DNA of 64,000 nucleotides from Candidatus Scalindua japonica (lineage in GTDB: Bacteria; Planctomycetota; Brocadiia; Brocadiales; Scalinduaceae). Positions 56,586 through 64,000 of this stretch are shown piece by piece; the stretch's first letter is position 1; each line of letters opens with the position of its first letter. The stretch is taken from assembly GCF_002443295.1 (NCBI RefSeq), contig NZ_BAOS01000004.1, positions 124,001 through 188,000 on the forward strand. The letters are read 5' to 3'. Made by a program: the position numbers and the translations under genes. The notes beneath the pieces are model-generated. The model was given only the letters and a program-made list of their open reading frames with translations. It ran no database searches and was not told the DNA's origin.

Positions 56586-57017
56586 TTAAATTTCACCTTG
56601 GTATTGGTCGATTAAATCAAGCGCAAGGTCCTCAATTTCTTTTACCTTGCTGAGATTATTACGAAGTTCTGAACAAAGTGCCTCAAACCAGCGAATTTGG
56701 GTTTCAATTTTCATGCGTTCTGCTATTATATCTTCAAGAGGTAAATTAACTGGAGGCTCTCCATCTTTATCAAAGAGGAATCGGATAGAGTCCCCAATTT
56801 GCCGGTTAATATTAATATGTTTTACCTGTTCTGCTATGAACGCTTTAACCTTATTGACTTTAAATTTCCTGATAGAGGCTTCACGTAGAGCCTTTTGCGG
56901 AGCGGTGAGTCCTTCCAGAGATTTTTTCAGATCTTTAGGCTCAGTATCAATCTTGCAGATCTTCTTCCTCTCCCCTAGTTTTTTAGATTGTCTATTTTTA
57001 TCAATTTGTTTGGTCAC
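56586..57017 (-). CDS. hypothetical helical protein
   Basis: The 143-residue protein is basic at the N-terminus and helical throughout, with no signal peptide and no recognised family. Features are VKAFIAEQVKHININRQIGDSIRFL and a LSKVKEIEDLALDL end. It lies between the sulfotransferase-like gene and the esterase gene on the same strand, so it probably belongs to this unit. Confidence 0.55.
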   Translation of the reverse strand: MTKQIDKNRQSKKLGERKKICKIDTEPKDLKKSLEGLTAPQKALREASIRKFKVNKVKAFIAEQVKHININRQIGDSIRFLFDKDGEPPVNLPLEDIIAERMKIETQIRWFEALCSELRNNLSKVKEIEDLALDLIDQYQGEI

Positions 57018-57065
57018 TTATTATCCTCCGATTATACTCCAACGTTTAGTAATTAACTGATTTTA

Positions 57066-57974
57066 TCACTTATAGCCAAAATCTTGCGCAAGACCAAGCA
57101 CTTCCATACGCAACCCTTTACCATCTTCTCGCCATGGAAGCGGTTCATCTAGTGGCGGTATTTTTGGCTTATGTTGACGAAAAGCAGAACCACGAAGAAA
57201 ATTAGGATCATTACCAAATAAGGCATTAATTGGCCCAAAGCAGGCAAATGGCGATCGTTCCGGATGCATCATCTCTTCAATAGCATTATCATCATCACGA
57301 ATTCCAAGCCAGCGGCACACAATTGCCAATTGTTTTTGAGGATGTTCCATAAGTTCCTCACCCCTCATACGCATTTGCTGATCTTTAGGCACTATATCCA
57401 AAAAATTCAGAATGTTGATATTTATATCGTGCCAAATAATTTGAGGATCTACAATTAAACGATTGTTTTCGAATTCAAACGCATTAAAGAAAAAAGCAAA
57501 TATTCCGTCGTTAAGTTTTGCAATTGATTTGCTTTGTGGAATAGGATGACGAACCAGATGTAAGAACCGTGCATCTGGAAATGTTTCAAAAATTCGTGTT
57601 AGCCGTTTCATAGATATTGTATAAGCAGGGCTTTTTTCAACAGGAATCAGAGGATCTATCCTGGATACTATCTCTTTAAACACTTCTTCTGTTTTTCTAT
57701 CCTCTCTTACCGCAACCCAATGTAAAGCCATATTAATAGTCTCAGGTGTTTGTTCTCCCGCGTATATCTCTGCGACGGTCCTGAGCACTCCATGACGACG
57801 ATTGCTGTCACCTCCAATTTCATGAGAAACCGGACGCCAGAAATCCTTTAATCTTTCTACATTGAACAGGTTGAGCTCTGGCAAACCAAACGCATCAGGA
57901 TGTTGTCCGATCATAGCATTTATCACAGATGTGTAGGACCTTGGTGGTGCTAATAAAAAAAGTGGTGGAGCCAT
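57066..57974 (-). CDS. sulfotransferase family protein
   Basis: The 302-residue protein has the PAPS-binding 5' loop in FLLAPPRSYTSVINAMI. A later FPDARFLHLVRHPIPQSKS matches the 3'-phosphate motif of sulfotransferases. It would transfer sulfate from PAPS to a hydroxyl or amine. The acceptor is unknown; it could be the exported product of this cluster, which is inference. No PAPS-synthesis gene is in the window. Confidence 0.8.
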   Translation of the reverse strand: MAPPLFLLAPPRSYTSVINAMIGQHPDAFGLPELNLFNVERLKDFWRPVSHEIGGDSNRRHGVLRTVAEIYAGEQTPETINMALHWVAVREDRKTEEVFKEIVSRIDPLIPVEKSPAYTISMKRLTRIFETFPDARFLHLVRHPIPQSKSIAKLNDGIFAFFFNAFEFENNRLIVDPQIIWHDININILNFLDIVPKDQQMRMRGEELMEHPQKQLAIVCRWLGIRDDDNAIEEMMHPERSPFACFGPINALFGNDPNFLRGSAFRQHKPKIPPLDEPLPWREDGKGLRMEVLGLAQDFGYK

Positions 57975-58102
57975 AATTGTTAATAAGATTCACTTTTATT
58001 GATAATTTCTAAATTATAATCATTTTAAATCAATGTAAGTGATCCATTTTCGTAATAATTCTCTAACGTTACAGCTTAATTTAATGTATTAAAGAAAGAT
58101 CT

Positions 58103-59335
58103 TCATGGACCAAGACCGGTATCTACACGATAAATACCCTCTTTAATTCTAGGATCAGTATCTGTTCCAGGTATCTCTCGATTATAATAAATATAGGGCC
58201 CTTGATCTGTAACAAATACTTCTGGGTCTATTCGTAATTTATTTGGATCGGTGGTCAAATTTTTAACGAATCCACCTGCTGGGACGATATCTGCCAACCA
58301 TATTTGCGTAGGCACGTCAGAAGCCAAATGATTGGGAGAGGTACTTGCGACAAAGGATATGTAAGATTTGCCGTTATGCACAAAAGGCTCTGGCGACCAG
58401 AAATAGATACCTGTCGAAGGTGGGCTAATTGTTTTAAACACATTCCACTCTTCTACACCATCTTGGTTAATCGTCTTATTATAAACACGTATCACAGAAA
58501 AATTATTCATCTTGACTGAGGCGAAAAATATATATTCATCGTTAAATTCGGGTGCTTTCCACATAAAAACTGTCTGTTTACGACCAGAATCAAAAGTTAG
58601 TTGTTCTGTTTCTTCAGTATTACAATCATATAAAAAAGCTTGTCTTCCTCCGTTATCAAGAGTTGCAGAAAAAACAAGAGCGCGTCTGTCAGGAACCCAT
58701 CGTCCACCGGTTGCCCCTAAAGACATTGGAATTGTTTCTTCTGTTATGGCATAATCAAGTACACGCCACGCAAGTATGTGCTGGTTATTTCCAATTCTCA
58801 ACAAATAAAAGATTAACGGATTGCGATCCTCTAAATTCAAGCTGGCAAGAGGATTTAAACGTTTTTTACTTTTATGAAGGAAATCAACGATCCATGAGTT
58901 ACTAATCTCTGTTGCCTGAGCAAGACCGACACGTAAATCCTGAAGCTTCTTATTATAAACAAGACGTGGCCCTTGAGAAGTTGCCGCCCACTCAGGCCCA
59001 TTACCTTGATATATTGTATCGGTATCAACAAGCAATGCTTTACCATCAGGAGGTAGAAATTCTCCAGTTTGTGGATCAATATATCCAATCCAAAGCTTTC
59101 CCCCGTCAGTAAAATCAGTCCAGGCAAACCTGGGGTTTGCATAATCAAATTCGTAATCAATGATATTATCAGAAGTAACCTGGATTTCTTCACTGGCAAA
59201 CGTAATAACTGACCAATAGCTACTTAAATTAAAAACACAAGTCAAAAGTACCGTGGCATATACATGCCTTTTGCTTACTGTAACCGCTGAAGAAATAATT
59301 TTACAACTTTTCAACATGTTAAATATTTTTTCCAT
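58103..59335 (-). CDS. secreted PD40/TolB-like beta-propeller protein
   Basis: The 410-residue protein has a signal peptide (hydrophobic segment about 20-45) and repeated blade-like strands. Examples are NPRFAWTDFTDGGKLWIGY, GRQAFLYDCNTEETEQLTFDSGRK and SKDYISFVAS-type repeats. It resembles TolB/PD40 propellers but the match is weak. A strong AAAGGAAGG site precedes the ATG. It lies between the sulfotransferase-like gene and the fused exporter gene. Confidence 0.65.
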   Translation of the reverse strand: MEKIFNMLKSCKIISSAVTVSKRHVYATVLLTCVFNLSSYWSVITFASEEIQVTSDNIIDYEFDYANPRFAWTDFTDGGKLWIGYIDPQTGEFLPPDGKALLVDTDTIYQGNGPEWAATSQGPRLVYNKKLQDLRVGLAQATEISNSWIVDFLHKSKKRLNPLASLNLEDRNPLIFYLLRIGNNQHILAWRVLDYAITEETIPMSLGATGGRWVPDRRALVFSATLDNGGRQAFLYDCNTEETEQLTFDSGRKQTVFMWKAPEFNDEYIFFASVKMNNFSVIRVYNKTINQDGVEEWNVFKTISPPSTGIYFWSPEPFVHNGKSYISFVASTSPNHLASDVPTQIWLADIVPAGGFVKNLTTDPNKLRIDPEVFVTDQGPYIYYNREIPGTDTDPRIKEGIYRVDTGLGP

Positions 59336-59477
59336 AAGTAAATCCTTCCTTTAATTATATACAAAGCAAAGTAAATATGGCAAAGATTGCAATTATTAAT
59401 GAAACAAGATTTTTTATACTATAGCTATAAGGCCTGTTGCAAAAGCGCAAAAATTATGTATTTTTTTTAAAATTCCT

Positions 59478-61886
59478 TTAAGGATGCCACGACCATACCT
59501 CTATTTTGAAAAACCGAATGACGGACAATGACAAAACTTTCCAAATCGGCATTGCTTCACTACTGATTTTCATGTATCCTGACATTCCTGATTTTAATAG
59601 GCCATCTTTGTTGTCTATCAGTGTGCAAACCTTAACTATATTGCCAGTTTGACTCTCTGTCACATTTGTGTCAATTGAAACAACCTGTCCTGTAAAGTCA
59701 ATATTATAGTAGGCATTGCTACGTCCCCGAATTTTAGCCAATTTTTCAATATAACCAATATTGTGTTCCGGTATTTCAATTTCAGCAATTACCTGATCTG
59801 TATTTTCAACAGTAGCAAACGGTTCCCCCATATTAAGGTAACTGCCAATCTTTTGTTTAAGATGCATAGTTATAATTTTGCCATCAAACGGCATATAAAA
59901 AATAGATTTCTCTATCATCTCCTGGTTATAATCACGTTCTTCCTGCCAACTTAGTAGCTTAGCTTCCGCGGCAGCAATTTGATCAGGGGCTGCTCCAGAC
60001 TTTATCAATTCAAGATTAGCACGTTTTTCCTCTACTCGCTTGAGATCAACATCGGCCTCTCGCCGTACCTCATCCAGCTCTTCAAAGGAAATCGTGTGCT
60101 CTTCATAAAGCTCCTCAAGGCGCTTTACTTTTGCGCTACTAAACTTGTATCTTGAACATTCTACTTCTAAAGCACTTTCTGCAAGCTGAATCTCTTCAGG
60201 TTTAGGTCTGGATTTTAATTCATCAATTACTGCTTGTTGCTCCTGCATTTTTGCGTTGTAAATTTTTACCTTAGCCAAATAGTCACTATAGGAAAGCCGT
60301 CCAATTACCGTTCCTTTCTTTAAGTACTCACCACCATCGAAGAAAATTTCATCAATAATTCCGTTAATTTCCGCAGTAATTTCCTGTTTCTTATTTGGCA
60401 GGATAACAAAACCTCCGCCTGGTTCATATTTCCATGGTATAAACAATATAATCAAAAAGCAAGCAGGTATTGACCTCTTTAAATACGTTGTTAATGAATT
60501 CTGATTTTTTTTTCTGACGATATCATCTTCTACTTTTGGTAGTGTACGGCTACGCCAACGTTCAAATTGAACGGTACGTTCATATAGCTGCCCAATTTTT
60601 CTAAACTTTTCTATCATTCGAAATATAAGAATTGGGGCTGCAATCACGATAAATAATATGCTGGGACCTCCCAGGTATATATTTAGAAAGCTACTCATGA
60701 TAATAAGAATAACAGCATACAGTAATACCATGAATAAGATTGATGCCAGCCCATAAGCTGCTAATACATTATTATCCGTTTTTTGATATACATTGCCTCT
60801 AACCTTATTAATCAATGCCCTATAAGACTTTCCTCTCAAGTGAGGTTCATTTACTAAAGCAGTTAACAGGTAATAACCGTCACTTTTCACTAACGGATTC
60901 ACTGTTATTAAGAAGGAAATGAGACCAACAACAGCTGCAGTCAGGGCGCTAGAAGACAGTAAACTGTCAGTCGATCTTATGTTAAACCACAATAATAAGC
61001 CAAAACTAAATAGCCCTAAACGCATCAACAGCGGTGAAGCATGCAACCAGATCTGTTCGCGCCGTGAAAGCTGTCGCACTTTGTCAATTCGAGCCTTAAA
61101 CCGTGGTATAAAACCTAAATAAAATACGATACAAAAACCACTCACAGTGGCACGAAAAGTAAAAGCTACTAATGCTTTAACCCAAGTTACTGAAAAGTTA
61201 ACAACAAACATACTGAACAAGAGATTTTTAATAATTGAAAAACCATCAAACAGGTGGACCAACTCTTTCTCAACGATAACAGCATGCCGAATATATATAA
61301 CAGTAGCTAAAATCAGAAGGAGAGGAAGAAAATAAATTGTATGTTTAAAAGGTAATAGAAACGGTTGGAATATTTTCAAAAGCCAGGTAGGGTTGAATAG
61401 ATTCCATTCCCTTTTGCGAACGGTGGCTTCAAGATCTGCATCATCTGTCGTTGTGTAAAATGGCTCTTCACTTACTTTAGTGGTAAGTTCTGGTTCTGTA
61501 TTATTTCTAGATTCTGAATTTTCTTCAACTGAAGATGTCCATTGCTCTGTTTCTTTTTTCTTATTAAAAGCTTCCAAAATAGGATGTGTTATTTCTGATG
61601 CGCCAAAAAGCTTTTTATCATCAACAAGAAATAAAAGATTTTCTAATTCCTCTTGTGTGATAGTATGTCCAAAACGGTCCTTAAATACAGAAGCGAGTTT
61701 TGAGAAGTCTTCACATCCAGGCAAAACTTCCAAAACAAAAAACTGCCAGGGTTCAAACTGATGCGTTTGTCCGTATACTTTATCTTTTACTAGAAAGATT
61801 TGCCCTTTACCATGTTCTACCCGGAAAGCAGATAATTTTTTACGTAAGAAAGCTGGAGTCGCAACTCTCTGAATTTTCTTATTCAA
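59478..61886 (-). CDS. PqqD-like / M50-like (dead) / HlyD fusion exporter protein
   Basis: The start is TTG at 61886 with an AAAGGA site. The 802-residue protein has a PqqD-like winged helix (about 1-97) and a long linker. A membrane region of about six segments resembles a site-2 protease (M50). A HlyD-type adaptor follows from about residue 490 (barrel-sandwich VILPNKKQEITAEI, long coiled coil, FYMPFDGKII). The M50 region keeps NPLVKSDGYYLL but where HExxH should stand it reads WVKAL (about 233), so proteolysis is unlikely. It may recognise and export a peptide, with the TolC-type protein as outer channel. Confidence 0.8.
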   Translation of the reverse strand: MNKKIQRVATPAFLRKKLSAFRVEHGKGQIFLVKDKVYGQTHQFEPWQFFVLEVLPGCEDFSKLASVFKDRFGHTITQEELENLLFLVDDKKLFGASEITHPILEAFNKKKETEQWTSSVEENSESRNNTEPELTTKVSEEPFYTTTDDADLEATVRKREWNLFNPTWLLKIFQPFLLPFKHTIYFLPLLLILATVIYIRHAVIVEKELVHLFDGFSIIKNLLFSMFVVNFSVTWVKALVAFTFRATVSGFCIVFYLGFIPRFKARIDKVRQLSRREQIWLHASPLLMRLGLFSFGLLLWFNIRSTDSLLSSSALTAAVVGLISFLITVNPLVKSDGYYLLTALVNEPHLRGKSYRALINKVRGNVYQKTDNNVLAAYGLASILFMVLLYAVILIIMSSFLNIYLGGPSILFIVIAAPILIFRMIEKFRKIGQLYERTVQFERWRSRTLPKVEDDIVRKKNQNSLTTYLKRSIPACFLIILFIPWKYEPGGGFVILPNKKQEITAEINGIIDEIFFDGGEYLKKGTVIGRLSYSDYLAKVKIYNAKMQEQQAVIDELKSRPKPEEIQLAESALEVECSRYKFSSAKVKRLEELYEEHTISFEELDEVRREADVDLKRVEEKRANLELIKSGAAPDQIAAAEAKLLSWQEERDYNQEMIEKSIFYMPFDGKIITMHLKQKIGSYLNMGEPFATVENTDQVIAEIEIPEHNIGYIEKLAKIRGRSNAYYNIDFTGQVVSIDTNVTESQTGNIVKVCTLIDNKDGLLKSGMSGYMKISSEAMPIWKVLSLSVIRFFKIEVWSWHP

Positions 61887-61989
61887 TAGTCCTTTTCCTA
61901 TCTTTTTAAAATTACACCTACAGGTTACAATCGTTTTAGTTTAGATATGCTAAAACTATTTCCTATAGTGATAATTTGCTAAGTATTCA

Positions 61990-63465
61990 TTATTTGTGAT
62001 TAGGAGCAAAATATGCTTCACAACCTCCTCGTGGATTATGTATATATTTATTCCCATTCAGTGGCATAATTTTAGGCCCAAAAGGATTAGCGGTACCTAC
62101 AAATAAACCATAAGGAGATGAAGACATTGAACGCAATCCAATGTTATAAGGATTGCCCATTCCATTTGTTGTTACTGGAACCCAATTCTCTCCATCAAAA
62201 CTTCTATACAAATCAAAGCCAGATTGGTTATCCATAATAAACTGCTCACCAACCTGATTTATTATACGAACAAATGGTTCAGGCCATGTCTCTCTATCTA
62301 CATAACCAAGTAGACAACTCCAGTCAAAAGTGGAAAGATAAAGCCAGCCGTTGTGCTCACACATCCGCCAAAAATAGCCACAAAAAAAATTGTCAAACCC
62401 CGGCAAATACCCTGAAAGTGATTCTTTCATGCCGTCAGGTGTATCCCGAGCATCTCCGACTATTAAATCCCAACTCCCATCAGGAAAAACACGTATTAGC
62501 TCTGGTGGAGCAGGTCCAATGTTGTGTTGCCTATCAACACCCCCTCCTTGTATTGCGCTACCGACATATAGAGCTCCTTTAAACACGAACATACTGAGAA
62601 CAACTTGATTCAGTGGACCACGATAAGCTCCTTTTTCCATGAATTTTTCCCATTTGTAAGGAGCTTTACCTTCTGCGGAAGTACGCCAAATTTGATAACC
62701 TTCTAAATTAAAAGTACCCGCATATAGATGTTTGCCAAAACTGGCCATTTCAAAAACTGTTTTATTGCCAGGTTCACCAAAGCCAAAAATATTTATCGGT
62801 TCCCATTGGCCTTTAGCAGGATCTTTACTTTCGTAAACAATAGAATGCGCAGACACGTTTGGTTGTCCTCCACGGGAACCTGCACCTGTAGTATAAAGGC
62901 AGTCTTTAAATTGAACCATGGTACGTATAGTTGTTATTGGTAAACCAATCAAACCGGGTTCACAGGACTGTTCAAAATTTCTACCATCCTCAGACCTTAA
63001 CAGTACAGGACCAGGCCCCTTGGCAGGAGACCAAGTGCTTACAAAAAGTGCTGGTTTTTCACTTTTTCCAGTTTGATAAACTATCATACCTCGATACCCT
63101 AAATCCCGGGGTATTGGCTTACCATGACTACCAGTTATAATCGGCGCTTTATATACTCTTTCCCAACTGTCATTCCGTATGCTATAACGCCATATCTCTG
63201 CGCGTAAATCGAGATCAAAAGGATCCTCCGGACACTCTACAGGCCATGGATTCATACTGATTGGTAACCGTGCCTTCATCAATGGAAAATTACCACGCGT
63301 TGTAGACACATAGAGATGATTGTTAAACCAGGTCATAGAATGAGCGTAGTTATTTAACCCATCGCCAAAACCAGTATCGGCTATCTGAAAAAAGTCTTTT
63401 TGCGAAAAACCACGGGTTATACCAAGTCTATTTACAGAAGACACTAAACACGTTCTCCTAAGCAC
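61990..63465 (-). CDS. propeller-like protein of unknown function
   Basis: The 491-residue frame starts at GTG (63465). A second GTG at 63444 has an AGGAG site at better distance and may be the true start. The protein has repeated blade-like motifs, each with short hydrophobic strands and Gly-Asp turns (LYVSTTRG, LFVSTWSPAKG, LYTTGAGSRGG, LYAGTFNLEG, LYVGSAIQGG). No signal peptide is clear. It starts 3 bases after the stop of the hydrolase gene, so they are co-transcribed. Confidence 0.6.
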   Translation of the reverse strand: MLRRTCLVSSVNRLGITRGFSQKDFFQIADTGFGDGLNNYAHSMTWFNNHLYVSTTRGNFPLMKARLPISMNPWPVECPEDPFDLDLRAEIWRYSIRNDSWERVYKAPIITGSHGKPIPRDLGYRGMIVYQTGKSEKPALFVSTWSPAKGPGPVLLRSEDGRNFEQSCEPGLIGLPITTIRTMVQFKDCLYTTGAGSRGGQPNVSAHSIVYESKDPAKGQWEPINIFGFGEPGNKTVFEMASFGKHLYAGTFNLEGYQIWRTSAEGKAPYKWEKFMEKGAYRGPLNQVVLSMFVFKGALYVGSAIQGGGVDRQHNIGPAPPELIRVFPDGSWDLIVGDARDTPDGMKESLSGYLPGFDNFFCGYFWRMCEHNGWLYLSTFDWSCLLGYVDRETWPEPFVRIINQVGEQFIMDNQSGFDLYRSFDGENWVPVTTNGMGNPYNIGLRSMSSSPYGLFVGTANPFGPKIMPLNGNKYIHNPRGGCEAYFAPNHK

Positions 63466-63468
63466 AAT

Positions 63469-63999
63469 TTAGCAAAAAAGCTGAGACAACAAATGTTCTT
63501 TCGCTTCATTTAAATTCTCAAAAGGTCCTTTCTTTATTGATTCCCGTGTGTCAAAAAACCATTTATCATCTCTGACATAATATCGATTAGATCTAAAGTA
63601 ACGTTGATTTGAATCTCCCTTTCTACGGGAAAGTTTGTTTACTAACGCGCCTTTCCAAAATTCTCTACAGTTTTCCATAAACTCCGAAGGGCGTGTGATA
63701 GGAAAAAAATGCCCTGCTTCACGTATTCTTCTAAAATCAGCATGTGGCCACAATTTCAAGAGTTGTTCACCGGTTAACATGGCCTGGGAGTGTTCACCGT
63801 ACATTGCGAGTATCGGAAATCTAAGCATCCTTAAACGATTCAACAACAAACCATCATCACTCATTAACTCCTTCTCTGCCTCGGTTGTATTTATTAATTT
63901 CAACCATTGGGTAACGGTTCGTATACCTTTTTTCCACATCAAGGGTCGTAACAATTCTTCCACCTCTGGAGAGATCTCAATATTCTGTATCTGCATGGT
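63469..63999 (-). CDS. alpha/beta hydrolase with DUF6316-like tail, 5' end beyond window
   Basis: The open frame runs off the right edge; the ATG at 63996 is only the last visible Met. The visible 175 residues include the end of an alpha/beta hydrolase: PILAMYGEHSQAM (Asp/Glu position) and EAGHFFPITRPSEF (catalytic His). A C-terminal DUF6316-like piece follows (RYFRSNRYYVRDDKWFFDTRE, GPFENLNEAKEHLL). It heads the visible part of the export cluster. Confidence 0.7.
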   Translation of the reverse strand, partial: TMQIQNIEISPEVEELLRPLMWKKGIRTVTQWLKLINTTEAEKELMSDDGLLLNRLRMLRFPILAMYGEHSQAMLTGEQLLKLWPHADFRRIREAGHFFPITRPSEFMENCREFWKGALVNKLSRRKGDSNQRYFRSNRYYVRDDKWFFDTRESIKKGPFENLNEAKEHLLSQLFC

Positions 64000-64000
64000 A

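Noticed and set aside
1-64000. CRISPR arrays, rRNA genes and intact tRNA genes
   Set aside because: I saw no regularly spaced repeats of CRISPR type, no rRNA sequence, and only the tRNA-Val fragment at 5398-5444.

Overview
The window is an AT-rich bacterial chromosome segment of about 64 kb. It looks like a Gram-negative, planctomycete-type genome, perhaps an anammox relative such as Scalindua. That assignment is inference from low GC, a PEP-CTERM protein, a GspG/GspE pair, a lysine-rich histone H1-like protein, DtxR-FeoA/FeoB iron genes and a ParB-associated transposon module. No rRNA or taxonomic marker was used.

Region 1 (1-10.1 kb) is an accessory island full of broken genes. It holds an LssY-like lipoprotein gene cut by one in-frame TAG, a DUF3313 lipoprotein, and two copies of a palindromic repeat flanking that pair. 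Then come a decayed HEPN-domain gene, an excisionase-like gene and a tyrosine recombinase ending next to a 47-nt tRNA-Val 3' fragment, which is a likely attachment site. Next is a truncated transposon (frameshifted zinc-ribbon gene, ParB-like gene, transposase stub). Its stub is fused in frame to the 3' part of a large surface protein with Fn3, Ig-like and MopE-type repeats. A decayed antitoxin gene follows.

Region 2 (10.1-47.8 kb) is mostly core genome. It has a flippase-like membrane protein, msrA, serA with a dCMP deaminase and a flavin reductase, VOC and cupin proteins, a DUF3786 Fe-S protein, a sodium:solute symporter unit, gspG, gspE, a PEP-CTERM protein, a histone H1-like protein, recN, and a DUF47-PiT phosphate pair. 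A long minus-strand cluster follows: pgsA, ftsK, dut, a CoaC-like flavoprotein, gmk, yicC, secG with a histidine-rich tail, tpiA, pheA. After a NYN-domain/rnc overlap and an L,D-transpeptidase comes an iron block: two DtxR-type regulators with FeoA-like tails, feoB and a VIT/CCC1-like transporter.

Region 3 (48-64 kb) is accessory again and largely secreted or export-related: a PilZ protein, a secreted alpha/beta hydrolase with IPT/TIG domains, small secreted proteins, a decayed protease-like remnant and an IS66 scrap. Then comes a one-direction minus-strand run from 63996 down to 54061: an alpha/beta hydrolase with a DUF6316-like tail, a propeller-like protein, an 802-residue PqqD-like/M50-like/HlyD fusion lacking the protease HExxH, a secreted PD40-type protein, a sulfotransferase-like protein, a small unknown, a secreted PHB-depolymerase-like esterase and a NodT/TolC-type outer-membrane factor. 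The fused adaptor plus outer-membrane factor suggest a dedicated export route. This is the best candidate in the window for an undescribed system, but no substrate is visible and the cluster runs off the right edge.
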